Origin: Pseudobutyrivibrio sp. | GTDB taxonomy: Bacteria > Bacillota > Clostridia > Lachnospirales > Lachnospiraceae | Length of the DNA stretch: 64,000 nt | Assembly (NCBI GenBank): GCA_024693775.1 | Contig: JAILKL010000016.1 | Location: forward strand, 1 to 64,000 | Direction of reading: 5' to 3' | Shown here: positions 51,050-59,906 of the stretch, piece by piece | Layout of the letters: every line of letters begins with the position of its first letter | Numbering within the stretch: position 1 is the stretch's first letter | Made by a program: the position numbers and the translations under genes | Notes under the pieces: model-generated | Databases searched by the model: none | The model's input: the letters and a program-made list of their open reading frames with translations, nothing else | What the model was told of the DNA's origin: nothing

Positions 51050-52291
51050 ATGGGACAGACTTTAATAGAAAAAATAATTAGTAAAAACGTTGGGCATCCT
51101 GTAAAGGCAGGAGATATTGTAACAGTAAATGTGGACTATTGCATGATCGATGATATTATGGTTCCCTTTGCAGTTCAAAAATTTGAGGAAATGGGCTTTG
51201 ACAAGGTGTGGGACCCTGACAAGGTTGTGCTGATTTACGATCACTTTTTGCCAGCCACACAGGTAGATGATTCACGTCATTTTAGAGTGGGAGATGAATT
51301 TGCTAGAAAATATGACATTAAAAATGTTCATAGAACAGATGGAATCTGTCATCAGCTTATGACAGAGGCAGGCTACGTAAAGCCAGGACATATTGCCTTT
51401 GGAACAGACAGTCATACTGTTACCTATGGATGTGTAGGCGCTTTTTCTACAGGTATCGGATATACGGAGATGGCAGGTATTCTTGGTACAGGCCAGCTTT
51501 GGGTAAAGGTTCCAGAAACCATTAAAATAGAAATCGATGGTACACTTCCTGGTAATGTTACCTCAAAGGACATTATTTTAAAAATAATTGGCGATTTGAC
51601 TGCATCAGGAGCCACATATCAATCAATCGAGTTTACAGGTAGCACAGTGGAGGCTATGAGTGTGGCCAGCAGAATGACCATGTCGAATATGGCTGTGGAG
51701 GCTGGTGCAAAATGCGGACTCTTTGTACCTGATGATAAAACCTGCGATTATTGTAAGATTGATTATTCAGATGAGGTAAAGGAATTGGTGCCAGATAACG
51801 ATGCTTCGTATAGTCGAATCATCAGACTGAGGGCTGAGGATATGGTCCCTGTAATGGCATGTCCATCGCTGGTTGATAATATTCATCCTGTGTCAGAGTT
51901 GGCTGGAATTAAAGTAGACCAGGTATTTTTAGGCTCTTGTACAAATGGTAGATTAGAGGATTTAAGAACAGCTGCTACTATTTTAAAGGGCAAAAAGGTG
52001 GCACCTTTTGTAAAGCTTATTGTGACACCTGCCAGTAGAAAGATATATAGAGAGGCCCTTGCAGATGGCACACTAGAAATACTATCTGATGCTGGAGCCA
52101 TTATTACCACGCCAGGTTGTGGCTTGTGCTGTGGACGAGGCGGTGGAATATTGTCTGATGATGAGGTGGTAGTGGCCACAAACAATAGAAATTTCTTAGG
52201 TAGAATGGGTACCAGCAAGGTACAGATATATCTGGCTAGTCCAGCTACAGCAGCAGCTACTGCAGTGGCAGGAGTTATTACAGAGGCATAA
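51050..52291 (+). CDS. leuC: 3-isopropylmalate dehydratase-like large subunit, copy 2
   Basis: A 413-residue LeuC/homoaconitase-type subunit with all canonical motifs: RTDGICHQLM, FGTDSHTVTYGCVGAFSTGIG, LGSCTNGRLEDLR and TTPGCGLCCGRGGG. It should carry a [4Fe-4S] cluster from three cysteines. ATG 51050 is chosen with GGAG six bases before; the TTG at 51038 is less likely. Isopropylmalate, citramalate or another malate derivative are possible substrates. Confidence 0.87.
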   Translation: MGQTLIEKIISKNVGHPVKAGDIVTVNVDYCMIDDIMVPFAVQKFEEMGFDKVWDPDKVVLIYDHFLPATQVDDSRHFRVGDEFARKYDIKNVHRTDGICHQLMTEAGYVKPGHIAFGTDSHTVTYGCVGAFSTGIGYTEMAGILGTGQLWVKVPETIKIEIDGTLPGNVTSKDIILKIIGDLTASGATYQSIEFTGSTVEAMSVASRMTMSNMAVEAGAKCGLFVPDDKTCDYCKIDYSDEVKELVPDNDASYSRIIRLRAEDMVPVMACPSLVDNIHPVSELAGIKVDQVFLGSCTNGRLEDLRTAATILKGKKVAPFVKLIVTPASRKIYREALADGTLEILSDAGAIITTPGCGLCCGRGGGILSDDEVVVATNNRNFLGRMGTSKVQIYLASPATAAATAVAGVITEA

Positions 52292-52331
52292 AAAATGGCT
52301 TCCGAGATTACTCGGAGGCCATAAATTTTTT
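52290..52331. terminator. bidirectional terminator with a stop codon in its loop
   Basis: Arms 52295-52306 and 52311-52322 pair over 12 bases with one G-T pair. The ATTA loop holds the TAA of the CobW-like gene on the minus strand. T-runs follow on both strands. Confidence 0.87.
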
Positions 52332-53243
52332 GATTTCTGGTTCGTTGAGATTTTCACCGATGACGATAAATACCTGCTGTCCCACAGGAAGAGTATCAAT
52401 GTCTAGCTCGGCTCTAGTGGCATTGACCTGATACCAGGTGTCGTCTTGATTGAAAAAGCCCTTTACTCTAAGAACCTTTCCGTATTTTTCATTGGCCATA
52501 AGCTCCTTTATTTTAGCGCCTATGGTTTCTTTATTCATTGGAAGCTCTAAAAAGTACACGGTCTTGTATTCACTATCATCAGTTCCCATCTTTTTAACAT
52601 AGGAGCTAAGTGAATATCCTGATGAGGACATTTTATCGAAATCTTCCTTTGTAAAATCGTTCCAATCCTTGTCGAGAATAATGGAATCCATATCCTTTTT
52701 TAGCTGTGCAGCCTCAGCAGCTCTTTTTAAATGAGCCTTTGTGGCATCTATATGGGCCTGGTCTGTAAGCTGTGAACGACTCAAAACTATGATACCTGCA
52801 TTGGCAATCTGTGAGGCTAGGTAGAAATCTGAATCACTGGAAAGATTTTCATCTAATCTGGCATCAACAATTGCTATAACATTTCCTATTTCGTACCATC
52901 TATCAAGAGGATCATCTCTAAGTGAATCAAAAAATTCATCCACATCAAAAATTCCTGATGGCTCTATGATTACTCTGTCATACCCACTCATCCCCATGGA
53001 AATGAGCTTTGTTTTAAATCTGCGTCTGTGACAATCAGCATCGCATCCACCAGCAACCATTTCAAGCTCGCAGTTTTCACCACGCAATTCATTAAGTAGA
53101 AGCATATCTACATTTATAGCGCCGTAGTCATTTTCTAGTATGCCTACACGCTGACCCTGATCCATAAAATATCTGGCATATTTTTTTAGAAAAGTGGTTT
53201 TACCGCTTCCCAAAAAACCTGTAATCAAATCTACTTTAATCAT
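52308..53243 (-). CDS. CobW/G3E family GTPase
   Basis: A 311-residue P-loop GTPase: Walker A GFLGSGKTTFLKKY, EPSGIFDVDEFFDSL (switch), and LSRSQLTDQ as the base-recognition region. G3E proteins deliver metals or B12 to target enzymes. The family CxCC metal-binding motif after ENDYG is altered here to GGCDADC, so metal affinity may differ. Convergent with the LeuC-like array. AAGGAGGAA precedes the ATG. Confidence 0.82.
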   Translation of the reverse strand: MIKVDLITGFLGSGKTTFLKKYARYFMDQGQRVGILENDYGAINVDMLLLNELRGENCELEMVAGGCDADCHRRRFKTKLISMGMSGYDRVIIEPSGIFDVDEFFDSLRDDPLDRWYEIGNVIAIVDARLDENLSSDSDFYLASQIANAGIIVLSRSQLTDQAHIDATKAHLKRAAEAAQLKKDMDSIILDKDWNDFTKEDFDKMSSSGYSLSSYVKKMGTDDSEYKTVYFLELPMNKETIGAKIKELMANEKYGKVLRVKGFFNQDDTWYQVNATRAELDIDTLPVGQQVFIVIGENLNEPEIKKFMASE

Positions 53244-53445
53244 GATTCCTCCTTGCTTTATGACTATAATTTTTACACAATTTTTTGGTATTATGCAACC
53301 ATTACTTAAGATGTGATTATTGGTTGAAAATCATATATTAAATAGTCTAAGCTATTGCATAAATATTTATTTTCAGTTATATTTTGAAAGTTATCCCATT
53401 TTGTTGGGAGATATATAAGTTTAAATCATAAGGAGTATTTTATAA

Positions 53446-54372
53446 ATGGGTATTGTTGTTTTAGGCGCAGTTTTTATTGATATTAAAGGTCATTCTACAA
53501 ACAGCTACATTCCAGCAGGTAGAAATGTAGGTACTGTTGAGGAAGTACACGGTGGTGTTAGTAGAAACGTAGTAGAGGATATTGCAAATGTAGAGCTTAG
53601 ACCAACATTTGTCAGCTTAGTAGACGAAAGCGGTATCGGTACAGGTGTATTAGAAAAGCTTAACAATCACAAGGTGGATACAAGCTTTGTTCGTAGAACA
53701 CCTGATGGAATGGGAAAATGGCTTGCTGTATTTGATAATCATGGCGATGTTGTTGCTTCTATTTCAAAGAGACCAGATCTTTCTGTTATTAATGATATTT
53801 TAGATGAGCAGGGCGATGAGATTTTTGAAAATGCTGATAGTATTGCCTTAGAAATTGATATGGAAAAGGATACTATCAAAAGAGTGTTTAAATATGCTGA
53901 GAAGTATAACCTAAAGGTTTATGCAGCAGTTTCTAATATGAGTATCGCAGTTGAAAGAAGAGATTTCCTTAAGAATGTAGAGTGCTTTGTATGTAACCAG
54001 CAGGAAGCAGGCATTTTATTTATGGATGATTATTCAAATAGAACACCTGAGGAAATGGAAGACATTCTTACAAAGAAAATCCAGGGTGCTCAGATTCAAA
54101 AGATGATCGTTACATTAGGTGGCCAGGGTGCTGTCTATGCTGACATCAATGGAAATCACGGATTTGTTCCAGCTAGAAAGGTAGACGTAAAGGATACTAC
54201 AGGTGCTGGTGATTCATTCTTCGCAGGCGTGACAATTGGTCTTACCTATGGAAAGACATTAGCAGAGTCTTGTGAAATTGGTTCTACACTTGCAGCTTCT
54301 GTTATTTGTACATCAGACAATGTATGTCCTAGATTTTTACCTAGCGAGTTTGGACTTAATATTCAAGAGTAG
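53446..54372 (+). CDS. PfkB family carbohydrate/nucleoside kinase
   Basis: A 308-residue kinase: N-terminal GG motif in EEVHGGVSRNVVEDIA, and the C-terminal anion-hole motif DTTGAGDSFFAGVTIG. The layout is close to pseudouridine and ribokinase-type members; the substrate cannot be fixed. AAGGAG precedes the ATG. The 200-base region upstream (53244-53445) has no structure I can name. The GGDEF gene follows after 23 bases. Confidence 0.85.
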   Translation: MGIVVLGAVFIDIKGHSTNSYIPAGRNVGTVEEVHGGVSRNVVEDIANVELRPTFVSLVDESGIGTGVLEKLNNHKVDTSFVRRTPDGMGKWLAVFDNHGDVVASISKRPDLSVINDILDEQGDEIFENADSIALEIDMEKDTIKRVFKYAEKYNLKVYAAVSNMSIAVERRDFLKNVECFVCNQQEAGILFMDDYSNRTPEEMEDILTKKIQGAQIQKMIVTLGGQGAVYADINGNHGFVPARKVDVKDTTGAGDSFFAGVTIGLTYGKTLAESCEIGSTLAASVICTSDNVCPRFLPSEFGLNIQE

Positions 54373-54395
54373 ACACTTCTATAGGAGTAGGAGTT

Positions 54396-56069
54396 ATGGA
54401 TTGGGGATTGTTTAGAAGGGTAGTGGCCTTCGCTTATGCTTTTACTATCTTTATTTTCATTGGATTAGGCTTTAGCTATTCCAATGAAATGGGTAGTGAT
54501 TATTGTGAAAATACAATTATTTATAATAAAGGATGGAAGATTGATGATAGAATAATCACTTTTCCATATGGGGATGATGAGGTTTTTACCATATCTAATG
54601 AGCTGCCTTTAGTCTTTGGAGATCAATTGCTAATTATTAGGGCATACTATGAGGATTTTGAAGCCGAGATTGATGGCAAAATTATTGGAGAAGACAGAGT
54701 GAATACTCTCTTTGGTAATGAAACATTAATAGGTAACAAAGAAATTTGGATTCCATTACAGCGAGAGTATACTGGCAAAACAATAAATATAAAAATAAAA
54801 ATGCAAAAATCCTTGTATGGGGCAGAGATTACGGATGCCCTTATCACAACAAGGTCTGCCTATGCAGTTGCTTCTCTTAAAGCAAATATTCCTTCTTTAA
54901 TTCTGTTTATTTTTCTTTCAGTATCAGGAATTATAGAGCTATGCATATCTAGTTATTTTATTCTAAAGCATACAACAGTTCTTCGAAAGCTAAGCTTTGA
55001 GGCTTTATTTTATGCTGGAATCTTTTCTATTATTTCCGCCCAATGGATTATAAATGAAACAAGGATACCTTTTATTGCGTTTGGTCATATAGTGGGCTTT
55101 TCTGTACTGACGGTTGTTTCATTTTTACTAATGCCACTAATGTTTTTGGAATTATCGCGAGCTATGTTTTATAGAGTTAGTAAAGTAGATAATACCATTG
55201 ATTTTATTTTGGCAATGACTGTACTTATTTCCATTAGCTTATGTGTGCAGGGAACAATTGATTGGGGAGACCTTGTGTATGTGGCTCATGCGCTTGATTT
55301 TATAGTCATGATTTTAGTGGGCTATTATTCTGGTGTTAGAATTAAAAATGAGAAAGAAATTACTACAAAAACCATTATTGCTATAGGAAATGGCCTTTTT
55401 ATTGTGATAGCAGGAATAGGTTTGATTCATTATATAATTAATATAAATTCTAACTACACACTGATTATTATTTTAGATTTGCTTATGTATATTAGTATTC
55501 AGATTGGATTGATATATCGCAGAATTGGTCTGAAGGTAAAGGAAGAAAAGGAATTTGAATTAGCAAAGATATATGCTTTTACAGATGAATTAACAGGTCT
55601 TACAAATAGAAGATTCTTCTACAATAAAATGGAAGAATATGAAAAACGAGAGCTTCCAGGTGATCTTATTATCATTGAAATAGATGTGAATAGATTAAAG
55701 TTTTACAATGATAATATGGGCCATGAGGCTGGTGATGAACTTTTAAAGGGAACAGCAGATTGTATGCGCAGAGCTTTTGGAAATTGTAGAGATGCCACAA
55801 TTAGCAGAATGGGTGGTGATGAGTTTTCAATTAGTTTGCTTACCACAAAAGCCGATTTGGAACGAAGAATAATAGATTTTAGAAATTATTTGTATAATTG
55901 GAATGGAAAATATATAAATGGAATTAGTGTTGCATTAGGTTATGCAACTGTCAGAGAAAATCCAGGATTATCGATAAATGACATATCAAAGATTGCTGAC
56001 GAAAATATGTATGAAGATAAGCGTCTCTTTTATGAAAATTCAGAATTTGAAAGACGAGGTTATCGTTGA
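54396..56069 (+). CDS. membrane GGDEF protein (diguanylate cyclase)
   Basis: A 557-residue protein: one N-terminal membrane helix, an external beta-rich region of about 130 residues (similar in layout to 7TMR-DISM extracellular domains), seven membrane helices (about 165-385), then a GGDEF domain (FTDELTGLTNRRFFYNKM, GHEAGDELLKG, SRMGGDEFSI). The GGDEF signature is intact; the upstream inhibitory R-x-x-D is not present (RDAT), so product inhibition may be absent. Signals outside the cell probably control cyclic-di-GMP synthesis. Confidence 0.9.
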   Translation: MDWGLFRRVVAFAYAFTIFIFIGLGFSYSNEMGSDYCENTIIYNKGWKIDDRIITFPYGDDEVFTISNELPLVFGDQLLIIRAYYEDFEAEIDGKIIGEDRVNTLFGNETLIGNKEIWIPLQREYTGKTINIKIKMQKSLYGAEITDALITTRSAYAVASLKANIPSLILFIFLSVSGIIELCISSYFILKHTTVLRKLSFEALFYAGIFSIISAQWIINETRIPFIAFGHIVGFSVLTVVSFLLMPLMFLELSRAMFYRVSKVDNTIDFILAMTVLISISLCVQGTIDWGDLVYVAHALDFIVMILVGYYSGVRIKNEKEITTKTIIAIGNGLFIVIAGIGLIHYIININSNYTLIIILDLLMYISIQIGLIYRRIGLKVKEEKEFELAKIYAFTDELTGLTNRRFFYNKMEEYEKRELPGDLIIIEIDVNRLKFYNDNMGHEAGDELLKGTADCMRRAFGNCRDATISRMGGDEFSISLLTTKADLERRIIDFRNYLYNWNGKYINGISVALGYATVRENPGLSINDISKIADENMYEDKRLFYENSEFERRGYR

Positions 56070-56094
56070 AATTTTATCCTGGTATGATAAAATT
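56070..56094 (+). terminator. hairpin after the GGDEF gene
   Basis: AATTTTATC (56070-56078) pairs perfectly with GATAAAATT (56086-56094), but no T-run follows, so termination is uncertain. Confidence 0.4.
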
Positions 56095-56150
56095 GAATAA
56101 GACTTACAGGTTACGTGTGTGAGAATAAATTAGGACGGCATTGAATTTTG

Positions 56151-56324
56151 ATGACAGAAGTAGACACTAATAGATATAGGCAGATGTATTTCGATTTTGA
56201 CGGATGCATCAAACAAGAAACCTATGTTTTTCACAGAGAGATGACTCCAGAGGAGCAGGAGCATTACAACAATCTAGTCGCTGATTCAAATCAGATGACC
56301 ATATTTGATTTCATTGAAGAATAG
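56151..56324 (+). CDS. 57-residue conserved-looking small protein
   Basis: A small acidic protein (starts MTEVDTNRYRQMYFDFDG, contains HREMTPEEQEHYNNLV and ends MTIFDFIEE). Good coding composition and a strong terminator starting one base after its stop argue that it is real. Start may be ATG 56151 or the TTG just before it; a GGACGG lies upstream. Function unknown. Confidence 0.6.
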   Translation: MTEVDTNRYRQMYFDFDGCIKQETYVFHREMTPEEQEHYNNLVADSNQMTIFDFIEE

Positions 56325-56368
56325 AATCCAGAATTGATTCCGAGGAATTGGTTCTGGATTTTTTTTAG
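56325..56368 (+). terminator. rho-independent terminator
   Basis: AATCCAGAA (56325-56333) pairs with TTCTGGATT (56352-56360) around GATTCC/GGAAT, then eight T. Confidence 0.9.
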
Positions 56369-56439
56369 CATAGTGTACCCGGTTCTGTTATGTTAGAATT
56401 ATAGAAGTTTGTAACTGTTAATTAGTATGGAGAGTAATT

Positions 56440-57054
56440 ATGAAAATAACTGAATCTAGTGTGGTAAATTTTACTGAGGCATTAGCATCAAAGACATCTG
56501 TGCCAGGTGGTGGTGGAGCCAGTGCTCTGGTGGCCAGCATAGGTATAGCTTTGGGCGATATGGTAGGTGAATTTACTGTAGGAAAGAAAAAATATGCAAA
56601 GGTTGAGCCTGAGATAAGGGAGCTTATGTTAAAGGCGCAGGATTTGCGAGTAGAGCTATTGGAATGTGTGGAAAAGGATGCTATATCCTTTGAACCTCTT
56701 TCAAAAGCATACGGACTTCCAAAGGATGCTCCAAACAGAGATGAAATAATGGAAACATGTCTAAGGGATGCGGCAACAGTTCCATTTGAAATAATGCAAT
56801 TGGCAGCAAAGGCAATAAAGCTTCAAAAGGAGTTTGCTGAAAAGGGTTCTGTAATCATGATTTCTGATGCAGCCACAGGAGCTGCACTTTTAGAAGGTGC
56901 GCTTAAGGGGGCAGCTGTAAATGTCTTTGTTAATACCAAATTAATGAAGGACAGACAGTATGCAGAAGAGCTAAATTCAAGAGTAAATGAATTATTAAAT
57001 CAGAATATAACTTTAGCAAATGAAATATACGACAGTGTAGTGGCTAGAATTTAG
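56440..57054 (+). CDS. fchA: methenyl-THF cyclohydrolase / FTCD cyclodeaminase family
   Basis: A 204-residue all-helical protein of the formiminotransferase-cyclodeaminase fold: VPGGGGASALVASIGIALGDMV, EKDAISFEPLSKAYGLPK, ISDAATGAALLEGALKGAAVNV. It hydrolyses methenyl-THF to formyl-THF, or removes ammonia from formimino-THF. Its place eight bases before folD and the loss of cyclohydrolase residues in that FolD favour cyclohydrolase. GGAG precedes the ATG. Confidence 0.88.
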   Translation: MKITESSVVNFTEALASKTSVPGGGGASALVASIGIALGDMVGEFTVGKKKYAKVEPEIRELMLKAQDLRVELLECVEKDAISFEPLSKAYGLPKDAPNRDEIMETCLRDAATVPFEIMQLAAKAIKLQKEFAEKGSVIMISDAATGAALLEGALKGAAVNVFVNTKLMKDRQYAEELNSRVNELLNQNITLANEIYDSVVARI

Positions 57055-57062
57055 GAGGAACC

Positions 57063-57920
57063 ATGGCAAACATTTTAAAAGGAAAAGCGGTTACAGATTC
57101 AATTAATGAAAAGCTTATAAATGATGTAAATATATTAAAGGATAAGGGGATAGTTCCCACTCTTGCAATTCTTAGGGTAGGCGAGAGACCGGATGATTTG
57201 TCCTACGAAAGAGGAGCTCTAAAAAGATGTGAGCTTCTTGGAGTGCAGGCAAAGACTGTTGTCCTTCCATTAGATGTATCAGAAAAGGATTTTTTTGATA
57301 CACTCAATAAATTAAATGAAGATATAACAATTCACGGAATTCTGATGTTTAGGCCATTGCCAAAGCATATTGATTCGGAAAAGGCCAGACAGATGCTTGC
57401 GGCAGCAAAGGATGTGGACGGCTGTACAGATTTGTCACTTGCAGGAGTATTTACCAACACAGATTTGGGCTTTGCTCCATGCACAGCTGAGGCAGCCATG
57501 GAAATTCTTCATCACTACAATATTCCTATAGAAGGAAAAAGGTGTGTAGTTATAGGTAGATCTCTTGTTATAGGTCGACCTGTTTCTATGATGCTTATGC
57601 ATGAAAATGGCACAGTTACCACTTGTCACACTAGAACAAGGAATGTGGCTTCCATCACAAAGGAAGCAGACATTGTTATTGTGGCATCAGGTCAGATGGA
57701 CTCTGTAGGAGCTGAGTATTTCAGAGCCGGTCAGACAGTCATTGACGTAGGTATAGGCTGGAACGAAGAAAAACAAAAGCTATGTGGCGATGTAAAATTT
57801 GACGAGGTTGAGCCAATAGTTGAAAATATTACTCCTGTACCTGGAGGTGTAGGAGGTGTCACTACAAGCATTCTTTTAAAGCATGTAGTAGAATCGGCAA
57901 AAAAGATTGGAAAGCATTAA
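57063..57920 (+). CDS. folD: FolD-type methylene-THF dehydrogenase, cyclohydrolase residues lost
   Basis: A 285-residue protein with the FolD fold: N-terminal catalytic domain, and NAD(P) domain with VVIGRSLVIGRPVSMML and late ITPVPGGVGGVTTSILL. Tyr48 of the active site is present, but the lysine four residues later (E. coli Lys54) is Ala52, and the GILVQLPLP glutamine (E. coli Gln98) is Phe96. Asp117 is kept. These residues are needed for cyclohydrolase, so this copy probably acts only as dehydrogenase, with fchA upstream doing the second step. GGAGG precedes the ATG; the stop overlaps the helicase start. Confidence 0.9.
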   Translation: MANILKGKAVTDSINEKLINDVNILKDKGIVPTLAILRVGERPDDLSYERGALKRCELLGVQAKTVVLPLDVSEKDFFDTLNKLNEDITIHGILMFRPLPKHIDSEKARQMLAAAKDVDGCTDLSLAGVFTNTDLGFAPCTAEAAMEILHHYNIPIEGKRCVVIGRSLVIGRPVSMMLMHENGTVTTCHTRTRNVASITKEADIVIVASGQMDSVGAEYFRAGQTVIDVGIGWNEEKQKLCGDVKFDEVEPIVENITPVPGGVGGVTTSILLKHVVESAKKIGKH

Positions 57921-59860
57921 TGATAAGTTACGAGGAATTTAAAAGTAGATTTAATTTAAGATTAGATACCCAGCAGGATGAGGCTGTAAAGCATGTGAAT
58001 GGACCACAGCTGATATTGGCAGTCCCAGGCTCAGGCAAGACCACAGTTTTGGTTAGTAGACTAGGATATATGGTTTATGGTATGGATATAGATCCTAAAT
58101 CTATTCTGACAGTTACCTATACAGTGGCGGCTACTGCAGATATGAAGCGTAGATTCGAAAGCTTCTTTGGAGCAGAGTACGCATCTGATCTTGAGTTTAG
58201 AACCATTAATGGAATTTCTCAAAAGGTATTAACTTATTATGGAATATGTACGGGAAAGAAGCCTTTTGCTGTGGCGGATAGAGAAATAGGTTCCATTATT
58301 AGAGAGGCCTTTCGAAAGGTCAATAATGATTTTCCTACTGATAATGATGTTTCTAATATCCAAACAGCTATAGGCTATGCCAAAAACATGTGTCTTACAG
58401 AGGCGCAGATTAAAAAGCAAAAGGTAGACGTTTCTAATTTCTTTGAAATATATACAATCTATAATCATATTTTACGAGAGCGTTCACTTATAGATTACGA
58501 TGATCAAATGGTATATGCTCTAAAGATTTTAAAGAGTGTCCCTGATGTTTTGAAATATTTCCAAAATACCTATAAATATATTCTTGTGGACGAGGCCCAG
58601 GATACCTCAAAAATTCAGCATGAGATTATTGGATTGCTGGCAAAGAAAAGCAAGAATATTTTTATGGTAGGTGATGAGGACCAGAGTATTTATGGATTTA
58701 GAGCAGCCTATCCTAAGGCACTAATGGATTTTTCAAAGAATTACAAGGGTGCTGAGATTCATTTGCTGGAGACTAATTATCGCAGTGGCAAGGACATTGT
58801 GGCGGCTGCAGCCATCACCATTTCCAAAAACACAAATCGATATGAGAAGGTCTTAAAGGCACATAGAGAAATCAGCGGCAAGGTGTCTAGACTTGATACC
58901 AATTCTCGCAGAAATCAATACAAATATGTTGCTAAGCAGGCCATTGAATACCCTGAAAAAATCGCTGTGCTTTATAGAAATAATGAGAGCGCCCTTCCAC
59001 TTATTGATATGCTAGAGCGCTATGGGGTGGAATATAGGCTTAAAAATAACGACGCAACCTTCTTTTCACATCCTGTTATAAATGATATTAGAGACTTTTC
59101 TCGTCTTGCGGACAATCCTTTGGACGACGAGGCCTTTATGCGCATTTATTACAAAATGAATGCTGGCATTAGCAAGGTGGCAGCTCAGGGGGCTATATAT
59201 AACTGTGGTAGCGATGGTATATTAGATTATCTTAGTAAGATGGATTCCTTGAGCGTCGGAGTCAAAAAGAGATGTCAAAGTCTGATTTCTAGCTTTGCCA
59301 TGCTAAAAAAGGAAGATGCTTCTGTGGCCTTAGATAGAATAGTTAATAAAATGGGCTATGGAAAATTCATGGAAAGCCGTAGCATGGATTCAGGCAAAAT
59401 CGATATTCTTAAAATGTTAGCTGATCAGGTGAGAAATTTAGATGAGCTTTTTGATAGGATGGATATTTTGCAGGAAATTATGGCAAATGGAAATAAAAAC
59501 TATGATGCCAAGGTCATCCTTTCCACTATCCATTCGGCAAAGGGTTTGGAATTCGACAGAGTGTATATGCTTGACATGGTAGAAAATGTTTTACCAAGCG
59601 TAAAAAAGCCAGGACGCTATGCCTCAAAGGAAGAAATCGAAGCCTACGAGGAAGAGCGCAGACTATATTATGTTGCTATGACTAGAGCCAAAGAGGAATT
59701 ATACATTTTTACATTTGATTATGATTCCACCAGTCAGTTTTCTAAGGAATTGTTTGATATGAAGCGTCCTAAAGATGCAATCGTAGGGGTAAATTATAGT
59801 ACAAAAACAAAGGGCCCCCTTTTGAAAACAAACTATGGAAAAGCTAGACCGGCAACTTAA
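57920..59860 (+). CDS. UvrD/Rep-type ATP-dependent DNA helicase
   Basis: A 646-residue superfamily-1A helicase. All motifs visible: Walker A VPGSGKTTVLVSRL, Walker B LVDEAQDTSKIQ, GDEDQSIYGFRAAYP, LETNYRSGKDIV, STIHSAKGLEFDRVYMLDM, and YYVAMTRAKEELYIFTF. It is shorter than UvrD (about 720). It overlaps folD by one base. Role in repair or recombination is assumed. Confidence 0.9.
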   Translation: MISYEEFKSRFNLRLDTQQDEAVKHVNGPQLILAVPGSGKTTVLVSRLGYMVYGMDIDPKSILTVTYTVAATADMKRRFESFFGAEYASDLEFRTINGISQKVLTYYGICTGKKPFAVADREIGSIIREAFRKVNNDFPTDNDVSNIQTAIGYAKNMCLTEAQIKKQKVDVSNFFEIYTIYNHILRERSLIDYDDQMVYALKILKSVPDVLKYFQNTYKYILVDEAQDTSKIQHEIIGLLAKKSKNIFMVGDEDQSIYGFRAAYPKALMDFSKNYKGAEIHLLETNYRSGKDIVAAAAITISKNTNRYEKVLKAHREISGKVSRLDTNSRRNQYKYVAKQAIEYPEKIAVLYRNNESALPLIDMLERYGVEYRLKNNDATFFSHPVINDIRDFSRLADNPLDDEAFMRIYYKMNAGISKVAAQGAIYNCGSDGILDYLSKMDSLSVGVKKRCQSLISSFAMLKKEDASVALDRIVNKMGYGKFMESRSMDSGKIDILKMLADQVRNLDELFDRMDILQEIMANGNKNYDAKVILSTIHSAKGLEFDRVYMLDMVENVLPSVKKPGRYASKEEIEAYEEERRLYYVAMTRAKEELYIFTFDYDSTSQFSKELFDMKRPKDAIVGVNYSTKTKGPLLKTNYGKARPAT

Positions 59861-59906
59861 GAATAGTTATAATAATTATTAGATAATTTAAGGGGAGAAA
59901 TGGATT

